A stretch of 47,885 bases of DNA, from the NCBI GenBank assembly GCA_023667365.1, contig JAMPAG010000013.1, forward strand, positions 1 through 47,885, given 5' to 3'. Positions 8,710 to 17,326 of this stretch are shown piece by piece. The position numbers and the translations under genes were made by a program. Position 1 is the stretch's first letter, and each line of letters begins with the position of its first letter. Below the pieces are notes generated by a model. The model was given only the letters and a program-made list of their open reading frames with translations, searched no databases and had not been told where the DNA came from. Source of the DNA: a bacterium (GTDB lineage: Bacteria > Bacillota > Clostridia > Lachnospirales > Lachnospiraceae).

Positions 8710-9531
8710 CTATCTCCCCGTCAAAATTTTCAAGTATGGCGTCAACGACCGCACAATCGCCGTCCCTAACCCAAAATTTTTGCGCAGGAAATAAAACCAT
8801 TCCCCAAACGGCAGTCCCTTCGGCGATTCTTTCAGCCGGAAACGCTCACGGCGCGAAAGATCCGTGTCCGACCATGTCTTCTTTAGCGGATTTCTCTCGC
8901 AGATCCCGACATAGCGCCTCGTGGATTCGATCGGATGACCGGATCGCTTGATCCGCAGTCCATAGTCAAAGTCCCCCATTGCATGCGTAAAATGCGCGTC
9001 AAAATTTCCCATCTTTTCGAATATGCCGGCGGGAAGCAGCACCAAATTGCAGTTGAAAGAATCGCATGTCAGGTCTTCGTTTGTCACATCGACCATATCA
9101 TATCTGATCCCATGCTTATGATAACGGATGCCTCCGTAAGTCAGATTCCCGTCATGGTCACAGGTCGTCCCGACGACTACCGCATCCCCGTGTTTCCCGC
9201 TCTGTACGATCATTTCATACAGGGCATTGTCAAACACGACGACATCGTCGTTGGCAAACACATAATAGTCGGTTTTCTCCCCATTCTCCAGAAGATACGA
9301 GATCGCCTTACGCATCCCGCCGCACCAGTATAGCTTCCCGTCCCCATGCACGACCGTAATGTCATACCCGCGCGCCGCAAGCTTACTCAAATCCGCCGCC
9401 GTTCCGTCCGTACTGCCGTCATCCGTAACAACACAGGAAATCTTTAGTCTGTCATCCTGGATGGACTTCACAAACGCCGCCGTCTTCTCTTTTCTGTTAT
9501 AACAGGTAAAGATCACTGTAACCGATGTCAT
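8710..9531 (-). CDS. Family 2 glycosyltransferase
   Basis: A 273-aa GT-A fold enzyme. The N-terminus SVTVIFTCYNRKEKT is typical of GT2; TDDGSTDGT follows, and FANDDV supplies the DxD-like metal/nucleotide site. The sequence resembles the rhamnosyltransferase-like subgroup of GT2 (WCGGMRKA region). It acts in the cytosol on a lipid-linked acceptor. I use the ATG at 9531 because AGGAAGG lies just upstream and MTSVTVIF is a normal GT2 start; longer forms would run into the upstream gene. It has no membrane anchor apart from a basic C-terminus. Confidence 0.85.
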   Translation of the reverse strand: MTSVTVIFTCYNRKEKTAAFVKSIQDDRLKISCVVTDDGSTDGTAADLSKLAARGYDITVVHGDGKLYWCGGMRKAISYLLENGEKTDYYVFANDDVVVFDNALYEMIVQSGKHGDAVVVGTTCDHDGNLTYGGIRYHKHGIRYDMVDVTNEDLTCDSFNCNLVLLPAGIFEKMGNFDAHFTHAMGDFDYGLRIKRSGHPIESTRRYVGICERNPLKKTWSDTDLSRRERFRLKESPKGLPFGEWFYFLRKNFGLGTAIVRSLTPYLKILTGR

Positions 9532-9571
9532 ACCCTTCCTCTTTCCATGCCCGCCGCGCCACTCTGCGGCT

Positions 9572-10990
9572 TTACTTTGCGCCCCTGCCAAACAACACGA
9601 CGCCGATCGTCTGCACAAGAATCTTAAAATCCAGACTCAAAGACCAATAATCAATATAATGTAAATCATATTTTACCACATCATCAAAGTTCTGTACATC
9701 GCTGCGCCCGCTGACCTGCCACAATCCGGTCAGTCCCGGCGTCATGCAAAGCCGCCTGCGATAATAAGGCGTATACTGCTCAAACTCATCCTCCGTCGGC
9801 GGTCTCGTCCCGACAAGACTCATATCGCCGATCAGAATATTATAAAACTGCGGTAGCTCGTCAATGCTCGTTTTCCGTAAAAAACGACCGACCTTTGTGA
9901 TGCGCGGATCGTTTTCCATCTTGAACATGAGCCCCTGCACCTCGTTCTGTGCCTCCAGTTCCTTTTTCCGCTCCTCCGCGTCCGTATACATTGAGCGGAA
10001 CTTATAGATTTTGAACCGCCTTCCGTTCTTGCCGATCCTCGTCTGGGCGAAAAAAACAGGTCCCTTGGAATCCAGCTTGATCGCAATCGCCACAAACGGC
10101 AAGAGCACCGCCGTGATGAGAAGCCCGGCCAGACTTCCCACAATATCAATCAGGCGCTTGATCATGCGGCGCTTATAGTCGATCCGGTTCTCCGCGTAGG
10201 TAATGACCGTAAAACCGCCGAACTCCTCGACCATGCTGTTTTTTGCATCCAGTCCTGCCACGTCGATATTGTAATGACAGACAACGCCCATCGTCTCAAA
10301 ATCCATGATGAGTTGATCAATCTGCTTGCGGCTTGCATCCGGCAGATATAAAAACATTTCGTCAACCGGCATCTGTTTCGCCACATCTAAAAGATCATGT
10401 GCATCCGCGACCACCGGGATTCCCTCAACCGCCTCGTCATCCGTTCCGTCCATCACCGCAATCGACGTAATATCCCAGTACAGCTCCGCCTTTTTTAAGA
10501 GTTTTTTCATCAATTCGGGAGCGTTCGCCCGGTCGGTAATCACCATAATCTTAACCTTGTTGCGTTCTTTTTGCAGGCGCGCGCGCAGGTACTTCTTTAA
10601 TCCGACATGCACGCCGTAAGTCAGAGCCGTATCCGCGACCATAAAGTAACCGTACACAAGGCGGGAATAGTTCTCCGCCTGCTTGAACGAAAAAAGAACC
10701 ACACCGATCCCTGCCGCCATGATCGCATTGCGCTTGATGATCGCCTTCGCCTCCACAAAGTATCCCCGTTTCGTAAAGTTTCTATTATAATCCACGGCGG
10801 AATCATAGAGAAGCGCATAGACGAGAATGCCCCAGAACACCGTCCAGTGCAGATTCGGTTCGTCAATCTTCGCGACCGAACGAAACCGAAGATACAGTCC
10901 CAGCAAATAAGAAAGGAGCAGGCATACGATGTCCGCGATCAGCAGCACATACATTTCCACCACATCTGTCTGACGTTCCTTCCGGCTCAT
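9572..10990 (-). CDS. Polyisoprenyl-phosphate hexose-1-phosphate transferase (WcaJ/polyPGT type)
   Basis: A 472-aa initiating phosphoglycosyl transferase. Four to five N-terminal membrane helices are followed by a cytosolic Rossmann-like domain (residues about 130-260) and the C-terminal catalytic domain: KRLIDIVGS re-entrant helix, FRSMYTDAEERK, the Asp-Glu dyad in TSIDELPQ, and GLWQVSGRS. It moves a hexose-1-phosphate (often glucose or galactose) from UDP-sugar to undecaprenyl phosphate, the first step of glycan assembly. The start at 10990 has AAAGGAG upstream; an ATG at 11020 lacks one. It is the second initiating transferase in the window, besides the PglC-like enzyme at 34746-35462. Confidence 0.9.
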   Translation of the reverse strand: MSRKERQTDVVEMYVLLIADIVCLLLSYLLGLYLRFRSVAKIDEPNLHWTVFWGILVYALLYDSAVDYNRNFTKRGYFVEAKAIIKRNAIMAAGIGVVLFSFKQAENYSRLVYGYFMVADTALTYGVHVGLKKYLRARLQKERNKVKIMVITDRANAPELMKKLLKKAELYWDITSIAVMDGTDDEAVEGIPVVADAHDLLDVAKQMPVDEMFLYLPDASRKQIDQLIMDFETMGVVCHYNIDVAGLDAKNSMVEEFGGFTVITYAENRIDYKRRMIKRLIDIVGSLAGLLITAVLLPFVAIAIKLDSKGPVFFAQTRIGKNGRRFKIYKFRSMYTDAEERKKELEAQNEVQGLMFKMENDPRITKVGRFLRKTSIDELPQFYNILIGDMSLVGTRPPTEDEFEQYTPYYRRRLCMTPGLTGLWQVSGRSDVQNFDDVVKYDLHYIDYWSLSLDFKILVQTIGVVLFGRGAK

Positions 10991-11031
10991 CCCCGTTCTC
11001 CTTTCCCTGTCTGTCTCCACTTGCGTTTGCG

Positions 11032-11122
11032 AAACGCAATCGCCTATCCGTCTTTATCCGATAATTACAAACGCATCCGCCTATTCTTCTTTATCCGGTA
11101 ATTGCGAAACGCATCCTGTCCG
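11032..11122. repeat. Imperfect tandem repeat, 37-38 nt unit, about 2.4 copies
   Basis: Between the GtrII-like gene and the polyPGT gene, a unit beginning AAACGCA(A/T) and ending in ATAATTAC or GTAATTGCG occurs at 11032-11068 and 11069-11106, with a third partial copy from 11107. The rest of this 178-nt gap (10991-11168) holds only the polyPGT ribosome binding site. Confidence 0.65.
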
Positions 11123-11168
11123 CTGCGCGATCCTGCAAATGATTCATTGCAACGCCGTACCCGGTTCT

Positions 11169-12809
11169 CTATTCCTGCGCCTCTCCGAACTTAACGACCA
11201 GCACGCCGTCGATCATCCGCATCGAGCCCTCCAACGGATAAATCTCCATCTGTGCAAATTCCTCCGTGGCAAGAATCGCTTCCTGCTGTGCTTCGGATAC
11301 CTGCCTGATCGGAAAATTCAAGTATACCTGCATATATTTTACCACAGCGCCCTCATTATACCAAGGCTTAATTTCGGTGCCGTCCACCCTGCCCAAACCT
11401 TGGAACGCCGCAATATCCGTATCGCAGTTCTCGTTAAACAACGCCCTGCAATTCGCCAGATAAACGGGCATATCAGGATTCCAGCCCTCCACGCTCTCGA
11501 TCCGGTATGCCAGACGGGTAAGAAGGGAATCCGTGCTCTTCGTCATCGCCTCCGCGCGATAATAGCCCTGGTTGCACATATAATAGTTCCCCCAGATCAC
11601 GGCGATCAGACATGCAATCACAAGCCACTGAGGCACGCGCTCTGCACGCGCTTTTACGGTGCTTTTTCCGTCGCGTTCCGTCAACTGCGCTTCTTCGGTT
11701 CCGCCGCTCTCTTTCTCCGACATCACATCCATCAGCTTTACAAGCAGTACAAACAACAACATCATCGAAACCGTCATATAACGGTCCACGCCGTTCCCGA
11801 CGCGGTCCGCCATCAGGAACGGCGCGGCGTTCACGCCGATCGGCAAAAAGATTACCAGCAGGATCTGACAGACCGGACTGCCTTTTTCCCGCATTCCCTT
11901 CCGATGCGCGCGATAGCCCGCAATCGTGTAATAAAAAAACAGCAGCGCCGCCAATCCGTCAAACGCGATCACCACCGGAAAATTCGCATATTCCATGCTG
12001 AACAGGTAATATAAAAAATAAAAATACGTATACACGCCGCCCTTCGCGATCCCTTTTAAGGTAAAGGACGTCATATCATTGATCCCGTGATAGTCGCCCA
12101 TCGAAATCCCCGTCACGGCAGTCACGATCTGCAAAATAAGATAATACAAAATAAATCCCACTGCCAGCGTAAGCACATAGCGGATCACCTGTTTTAAGAT
12201 CGTGAAAAAACCCTTCCCCTCCTGCCAAACCGCAAGATACAACATACAAAAGATGATCGCGATCGTCACGGACATAAACGGCTGATACACGCCGATACTA
12301 AAGCACAAAAGCACTGCGGAACCCGCCATCCCCCTGATACTGCACGCGCTTTGATGCAATACCCATCCGGCTGCCACGGACAACAACAGCGCTACACAGA
12401 ACACATCCGTATTCACGCCGTAGGATAAATAGCTCGCAACTCCCGGAAAGGAAACAATCACGCCCTCGCAGAGCACGATGAGCACCCGCCGTTTGAACCC
12501 AAACACATCCACGATCATGCAGGCGGTCAGGGACAGGCAGATCAGACAGATCATCCCATTGACCGCAGGCATACTGTAGACGGAGCTCAATCTGCTGACA
12601 AGCGGCAGAAACCAGCGCCCCATCGCCAATGTGTCCCCTTTCTCTATGGACATCGGCGTCAGGATATTATTCATTTCAAAATAGTTGATCAGCTTATTGG
12701 AAAACATGTAGAAGTGCACAAAAAAGCCGCATAGGAACGTCGATAAAAATACCCACACCCGGTCTTTGTGTTTTTGTAAAAAAATTTGAAGCCTGTCCGC
12801 TGCCGTCAC
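11169..12809 (-). CDS. GtrII-like membrane glucosyltransferase
   Basis: A 546-aa polytopic protein matching the GtrII glucosyltransferase family: a first helix, then an outside loop with EKGDTLAMGRWFLPL, then about ten membrane segments with conserved FPGVASYLSYGVNTD and GVYQPFM, and a C-terminal soluble tail of about 130 residues. GtrII enzymes transfer glucose from undecaprenyl-phosphate-glucose to a polysaccharide on the outer membrane face. The start is a GTG; GGGGAGG lies 8 nt upstream, and the nearby ATG at 12816 is out of frame. It follows the NeuB-like gene by 23 nt. A GtrB-like partner that could make the donor is encoded at 42906-43871. Confidence 0.8.
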   Translation of the reverse strand: MTAADRLQIFLQKHKDRVWVFLSTFLCGFFVHFYMFSNKLINYFEMNNILTPMSIEKGDTLAMGRWFLPLVSRLSSVYSMPAVNGMICLICLSLTACMIVDVFGFKRRVLIVLCEGVIVSFPGVASYLSYGVNTDVFCVALLLSVAAGWVLHQSACSIRGMAGSAVLLCFSIGVYQPFMSVTIAIIFCMLYLAVWQEGKGFFTILKQVIRYVLTLAVGFILYYLILQIVTAVTGISMGDYHGINDMTSFTLKGIAKGGVYTYFYFLYYLFSMEYANFPVVIAFDGLAALLFFYYTIAGYRAHRKGMREKGSPVCQILLVIFLPIGVNAAPFLMADRVGNGVDRYMTVSMMLLFVLLVKLMDVMSEKESGGTEEAQLTERDGKSTVKARAERVPQWLVIACLIAVIWGNYYMCNQGYYRAEAMTKSTDSLLTRLAYRIESVEGWNPDMPVYLANCRALFNENCDTDIAAFQGLGRVDGTEIKPWYNEGAVVKYMQVYLNFPIRQVSEAQQEAILATEEFAQMEIYPLEGSMRMIDGVLVVKFGEAQE

Positions 12810-12832
12810 TTACCATTCCTCCCCTTCCGCTC

Positions 12833-13708
12833 CTAATGTTTACGGTATTTCAGTTTCTCCCTCTGTACCGCCTCAATGGGCAGGATTTCCTGCGGTTTTG
12901 CATGCAGCGCTCTATATGCGGCTTCCAGATCACGCTTCAGCTTTCTGACGCCCTCCGGCTCCAAAGACGCGGCGTGATCCGTCCCCTTCCAGGTACGGTC
13001 CAGCGTATAGTGACGCTCGATCGTCGATGCGCCGAGCGTGTAAGCGGCAATATCGACCGCGATTCCCAAATGGTGTCCGGAGAATCCGATTTCTTTGACT
13101 CTGTCCGCGTACGCATCGCGCACGCGGTTGATCTCCAACAGGCAGACATCCTCGAACGGCACCGGATAGCCGGATGTGCAGACATAAAGCACCACATCCT
13201 TTGCCCTTCCTTTTTTCTCAAACAGCGCGATCAGCGCCTCCTCCTCCTCATGCGTCGTCATGCCGAGCGATACATGGATTTCTCCCTCGTAATGCTCGCA
13301 GAGCCAGTTTAACATTTCCGTATGATTGTTGCAGGCGGAGGGAATCTTGATCAACGCCGGTTTTAAGGTCGTGATCTCCTTTGCCGAAGTCAAATCCCAC
13401 ACCGACGTACTGTAGGTGATGCCAAACTCTTCGCACCATGTTTTTAACTGCGCATGCTGCTCTACGTCAAATTCCAGATATTCCCGGTGCTCCCCGTATG
13501 TTTTTCCATAGGCAAATGCCGGATTCGGGTGGGGCGCGTTGTACTGCTCCGGCGTCAGCAGTTCCTTCACACAGCGTTTTTGGAATTTCACAACGTCCGC
13601 CTTGCAATAGATCGCCGCCATCTTAATCATCTCTTTGGCAATTTCCATCTCACCCTTATGGTTGCACCCGATTTCCGCGATCATCCGCGGTTTTTGATAT
13701 TGTATCAT
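12833..13708 (-). CDS. NeuB-family nonulosonate synthase lacking the SAF domain
   Basis: A 291-aa TIM-barrel enzyme of the N-acetylneuraminate/legionaminate/pseudaminate synthase family. It shows AEIGCNHKGEM at the substrate/metal site, VVKFQKR, IKIPSACNN, CTSGYPVPFEDV, GFSGHHLGIAVDIAA, and IERHYTLDR...GTDHAASLEP. Family members condense phosphoenolpyruvate with a six-carbon amino sugar to give a nine-carbon acid. Typical members are about 340-350 aa and end in an antifreeze-like SAF domain; this one stops about ten residues after the barrel linker, and the next gene leaves no room for it. GGGAGG lies before the ATG. No NeuA, NeuC or LegI/PseG-type gene occurs in the window, so the product is uncertain. 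Confidence 0.85.
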   Translation of the reverse strand: MIQYQKPRMIAEIGCNHKGEMEIAKEMIKMAAIYCKADVVKFQKRCVKELLTPEQYNAPHPNPAFAYGKTYGEHREYLEFDVEQHAQLKTWCEEFGITYSTSVWDLTSAKEITTLKPALIKIPSACNNHTEMLNWLCEHYEGEIHVSLGMTTHEEEEALIALFEKKGRAKDVVLYVCTSGYPVPFEDVCLLEINRVRDAYADRVKEIGFSGHHLGIAVDIAAYTLGASTIERHYTLDRTWKGTDHAASLEPEGVRKLKRDLEAAYRALHAKPQEILPIEAVQREKLKYRKH

Positions 13709-13729
13709 AGAAATCCTCCCTGTCTGCCG

Positions 13730-15298
13730 TCACACCGCATCCGGCTTCACGTTCCAGTCGCAGCGTTGTACCGCGGCAAACTGCCCGTTCACACACCGCG
13801 TCACATAATCCACATACCCGGCAAGGCCCTCTTCCTCGGTGAGCACGCCTTGTTTTTCATAGTTCGACGCGTCAAAATAACCGAGGAACGAGCTGTCCCC
13901 AAACGCTTTCAGCTCCGCTCTCACATCATGCGCCGATATGGATACTTTCCCGTCCAGAATCTCCTGTATCACCTGTTCACATTCCTCCACCGAGCCAACA
14001 TAGAACACGCCCGGACCGCCCCGAAACGGCGTGTCGCCAAAAATAAAGGTCGGAATCCCGTTAAACATGGATTCTAGCAGCACCGTACCGTTGCAGGACG
14101 CCGTTGCCATACACCGTTTCACGAGATCCCGCGAATCCACATCGCTCCGAATCAGACGCACATTGGGAATCCCCGCCAGTCTGTCATAAAAATCTTTATT
14201 GCGGTAGGGCTGGACAAAATGTTCCTTGACATACAGCCTGATCGAAAACCGGGCAAGCGCCGCCGCCAGAATCTCGATCATCAGCTCCTGTTCAACAAAG
14301 ACACCGCCCTTCGGCAAAGTGGTCGCCTCCGGCTGCAAATGCAGGAAAAAGATCACAAACGCCTCCGTCTCGTTCTCCGAAGGTCTGTCCGCCAGATTAT
14401 CATAATAATGCACATCCCGCATGCTCTTTAACTTGATGCGTCCCCGCTTCAGATAGTCGTTATCCTGCCGCAGCTTCTTTAACCCGCCGCGAAACCCATC
14501 CATGTTCTTTTCGGTCAGAGATACTTTCAATCCGTGTTTGAGCCAGGAAAAATGCCTGCTCCACACGTTTTTCCGTTGAAAATAGGACATAAAAAATTTC
14601 CTGCGGACGGCGATATGGTCTTTTTTTGTCATACCCCGGTGCACCGCTTTATCATCCAGTCCCTGATTTTTGTGTAGGAGCGCCTGATAATAGTGCTCTA
14701 AGTCCTCCGGGAGCGTGATCTCCTTTTCCCTGCGGTAAGCGCAATATTTCTCATACGTATTTTCCCACATGTTTTCCATATCCGTGCAATATGCCAGACG
14801 CGGCGGAATACTCGTATCCGAGCAGAAGCTCATGGGAATGCCGTACACTTTTCCCAGCGCATAGATCACATAGTCATGGCAGTGGTGCGGAATATTGGAA
14901 AAACAAATATAATTGATCCGTTTCGTAACGATCATGTGATTCCAAAAACGAAGATGATCCAGATAAAAGTGCTTGCTCTCATCCATCGTATAGAGGTGAC
15001 GCTCAAAATTACGCACGAGCATCTGCATCGCCGTGGACTCATAGGGGACCATTGCCTCCAACAGCTGCCTTGAAAGCGGCAGGAACTCATTGAGATCATA
15101 CAGTTCCCCGTACCGGTTATGCTCGCAAATATCATAATTTACGCAGGTATACTTCTCGTCATAGACGTCTTTTCCGTCGCTGCACTTTGTCGTAATCACA
15201 CAGGTATGAATCGGCAGAATCTCATCCACCCTGCGAAGCATTTCCGACTGAAAACCATGGCAGGAATCCACGCCTTCAAAAAATAAGTTCAGTTCCAT
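13730..15298 (-). CDS. Capsule-synthesis-like protein, possible glycosyltransferase
   Basis: A 522-aa soluble protein I recognise only in part. The C-terminal third (about residues 330-500) has the pattern of the KpsS/LipB-type capsule polysaccharide family: an alternating beta/alpha region, LIRSDVDSRDLVKRC, then GTVLLESMFNGIPTFIFGD and FYVGSVEECEQVI, i.e. a GT-B-like donor site. The N-terminal half (FFEGVDSCHGF, NYICFSNIPHHCHDYVIYALG, PMSFCSDTSIPPR) resembles the first GT-B lobe. It is adjacent to the NeuB-like gene (21 nt apart), so it could transfer the ulosonic acid-type sugar that enzyme makes; that is inference. No signal peptide or membrane segment is visible. Confidence 0.55.
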   Translation of the reverse strand: MELNLFFEGVDSCHGFQSEMLRRVDEILPIHTCVITTKCSDGKDVYDEKYTCVNYDICEHNRYGELYDLNEFLPLSRQLLEAMVPYESTAMQMLVRNFERHLYTMDESKHFYLDHLRFWNHMIVTKRINYICFSNIPHHCHDYVIYALGKVYGIPMSFCSDTSIPPRLAYCTDMENMWENTYEKYCAYRREKEITLPEDLEHYYQALLHKNQGLDDKAVHRGMTKKDHIAVRRKFFMSYFQRKNVWSRHFSWLKHGLKVSLTEKNMDGFRGGLKKLRQDNDYLKRGRIKLKSMRDVHYYDNLADRPSENETEAFVIFFLHLQPEATTLPKGGVFVEQELMIEILAAALARFSIRLYVKEHFVQPYRNKDFYDRLAGIPNVRLIRSDVDSRDLVKRCMATASCNGTVLLESMFNGIPTFIFGDTPFRGGPGVFYVGSVEECEQVIQEILDGKVSISAHDVRAELKAFGDSSFLGYFDASNYEKQGVLTEEEGLAGYVDYVTRCVNGQFAAVQRCDWNVKPDAV

Positions 15299-15354
15299 TC
15301 TTAGTGACCTCTGCTCCCTTTCAAATCCGGTTCTGTCCTCCGACCGTTCCCGCC

Positions 15355-15450
15355 TTGCCAGACCCGGCTTTTCCCCTGATTATTCCTGCTTTCCTAGCGC
15401 CGTCCCTTTCTTCTGATTATTTCTGCTCTGCCAAGCCCGCGCTTCCTCTA
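15355..15450. repeat. Degenerate tandem repeat, about 37 nt unit
   Basis: In the 149-nt gap upstream of the capsule-like gene, units at 15355-15390 and 15391-15427 each end in CTGATTATTYCTGCT, and a third, weaker partial unit begins at 15428 and runs into the 3' end of the ABC transporter gene. Confidence 0.5.
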
Positions 15451-17214
15451 CCCCTGTACGCCATGCTCGTTTAACAAAATCTTTCCGTTTTCCACACGGT
15501 ACACAAGATCGCAGTTTTCTATCGTTTTCAGGCGGTGCGCGATAATGAGCATCGTCTTTTTTCCATGGAAATGGTTGATGGCTTCCATGATCGCCGCCTC
15601 CGTATCATTGTCCAGCGCGGAAGTCGCCTCGTCAAGCACGAGAATGTCCGGGTTGTGGTACAGCGCTCTCGCGATACCGATGCGCTGACGCTGACCGCCG
15701 GAAATGCGCACGCCGCGCTCGCCGATCTTCGTATGCAGTCCTTCGGGAAGCCCCTCGACAAATTCCTTTAGCTGCGCTTCCTCCAAGACCTCCCACACGC
15801 GCGTCTCATCTACCTCTTCCACATCGATGCCAAAAGCGACATTCGCCGCGATCGTATCATCCACCAGTCCGATAAACTGCGGGATGTATCCGATGTCATG
15901 CAGCCAGCCGCCATAATCGGAAAACACATTGACGCCGCCGCAGGTGATTTCACCCGCTTCCGGCTTCAGGAGTCCCAGCATCACATCCACGATCGTTGAT
16001 TTACCCGCGCCGGAGGCGCCCATGATCCCGACGGATTTTCCGAGCGGGACCGTCATATCCGCATCTTTGAAAATGTAGACCTCCGAGTTCGGATAGCGAT
16101 AGGTAATTCCCCTGCAGAGAATGCTGTCCGTGAGCGGCAGCTTATGCGCTATATCCGTGTTGCGCACATTCTGCTCCACGCTTTTGCGATAACCGTCCTC
16201 GTCCGGCATTTCCACATTGTCATAAACAAAATCAAGCGTCGGCTTGTAATAAGCAATATTGGCAAGATACGTGCTCATACGGCTCGCGCAGGGCATCAGA
16301 CGCATGGCGGCAACCGCAAACGCCATCAGCTGCGGCGCAATGTCCGCCACGCTGCCCCCCATCGCGACCGCCGCAAGCATATAGATCAGCACGCCGCAGA
16401 TACAGACCGACTCGATCAGCAGCTTCGGCACGGAACCGAGCAGGTTATTATCACGCACCAGTTGATAGTATCGTTTCCCGTATTTGATATAAGCATTCAA
16501 AAAGGACTGTTCTTTGTCGTATACCTTGACGTCCTTGATGCTGTTGATGGACTGGATAATGCTCTTATACATCAGTCCCTGTTTTACACGGGATTCCTGA
16601 CCGATCGCGCCTGCACGCGGCTTCAGGAAGCGGTTGACTAACAGCATTGTAACGATCAACAGCGCGCCGATCACCAGCGTCATCTTAAAATCCGTGATGA
16701 GCACCGTCACGCCCAGAAACATCGCGACAACAAGCTCGGTCAAAAGCTGCATACACTGTAACAGCAGGCTGAACACGCCGGTCGTATCGCTGTAAACCGT
16801 CCGCAGGATGTCGCCGCTGTTCACATTCAGATAATACTCATATGGCTTATGCAGATAAATCTGCAAAAGGTCCCGCGAAATCCGGTACTGACAATTGGCG
16901 ATAAAGGTATGCTGTACATAATACAATAGCAGCATGTACAGATTTTTTCCCGCAAAAAGCACAATCAGCGCCGCCAATATGACATACAGAAGCTGTTTTG
17001 TCGTCTGCACATGCAGAAAATCGCAGATCGCCCGCATATACCATGTGCTGTTCAGCGCGTCCTCGCTGACGATCAGCTGCGCTAACGGCAGGATCATGGA
17101 AACGCTTAGGGTCTCCAGAAGCGCGCCGAGGATAATCATCAAGACCAGCAGCACCACGCGCTGTTTCTGTTTTTTGTTTAATACTTTGCGAAATTTCGTA
17201 ATAATCTCTTTCAT
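15448..17214 (-). CDS. ABC-type lipid-linked glycan flippase (PglK/MsbA-like)
   Basis: A 588-aa ABC half-transporter with fused domains: six transmembrane helices in residues about 18-310 and an ATPase domain from about 365. Walker A GASGAGKST is at 399-407, signature ISGGQ at 504-508, Walker B ILVLDEA at 524-530 and the H-loop AHR near 560. The N-terminus (LNKKQKQRVVLLVLMIILGALLE region) is characteristic of PglK/WlaB-like exporters that flip undecaprenyl-diphosphate oligosaccharides. The open frame extends to 17415, but the extension runs through a promoter-like region and is not protein-like, so I start at the ATG at 17214. No Wzx flippase occurs in the window, so this may be the export route for the glycan. 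Confidence 0.85.
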   Translation of the reverse strand: MKEIITKFRKVLNKKQKQRVVLLVLMIILGALLETLSVSMILPLAQLIVSEDALNSTWYMRAICDFLHVQTTKQLLYVILAALIVLFAGKNLYMLLLYYVQHTFIANCQYRISRDLLQIYLHKPYEYYLNVNSGDILRTVYSDTTGVFSLLLQCMQLLTELVVAMFLGVTVLITDFKMTLVIGALLIVTMLLVNRFLKPRAGAIGQESRVKQGLMYKSIIQSINSIKDVKVYDKEQSFLNAYIKYGKRYYQLVRDNNLLGSVPKLLIESVCICGVLIYMLAAVAMGGSVADIAPQLMAFAVAAMRLMPCASRMSTYLANIAYYKPTLDFVYDNVEMPDEDGYRKSVEQNVRNTDIAHKLPLTDSILCRGITYRYPNSEVYIFKDADMTVPLGKSVGIMGASGAGKSTIVDVMLGLLKPEAGEITCGGVNVFSDYGGWLHDIGYIPQFIGLVDDTIAANVAFGIDVEEVDETRVWEVLEEAQLKEFVEGLPEGLHTKIGERGVRISGGQRQRIGIARALYHNPDILVLDEATSALDNDTEAAIMEAINHFHGKKTMLIIAHRLKTIENCDLVYRVENGKILLNEHGVQG

Positions 17215-17281
17215 GGCGTTCCGTTCTTCTGAAAATTCCTGTCCCATATGCACAATCACACATAATTGCACAATTCTTTTT

Positions 17282-17310
17282 ATTTTACCACATATTTCCT
17301 GCAATTGCAA
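17282..17310 (-). promoter_or_regulatory. Internal sigma-A-type promoter before the ABC flippase
   Basis: On the minus strand a -35 TTGCAA (17305-17310) and -10 TAAAAT (17282-17287) are separated by exactly 17 nt, in an AT-rich 112-nt gap. The predicted start near 17275 leaves a leader of about 60 nt to the ATG at 17214. This would let the second half of the locus be expressed apart from the first. Confidence 0.5.
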
Positions 17311-17326
17311 AAAATAGACAGCTTCC

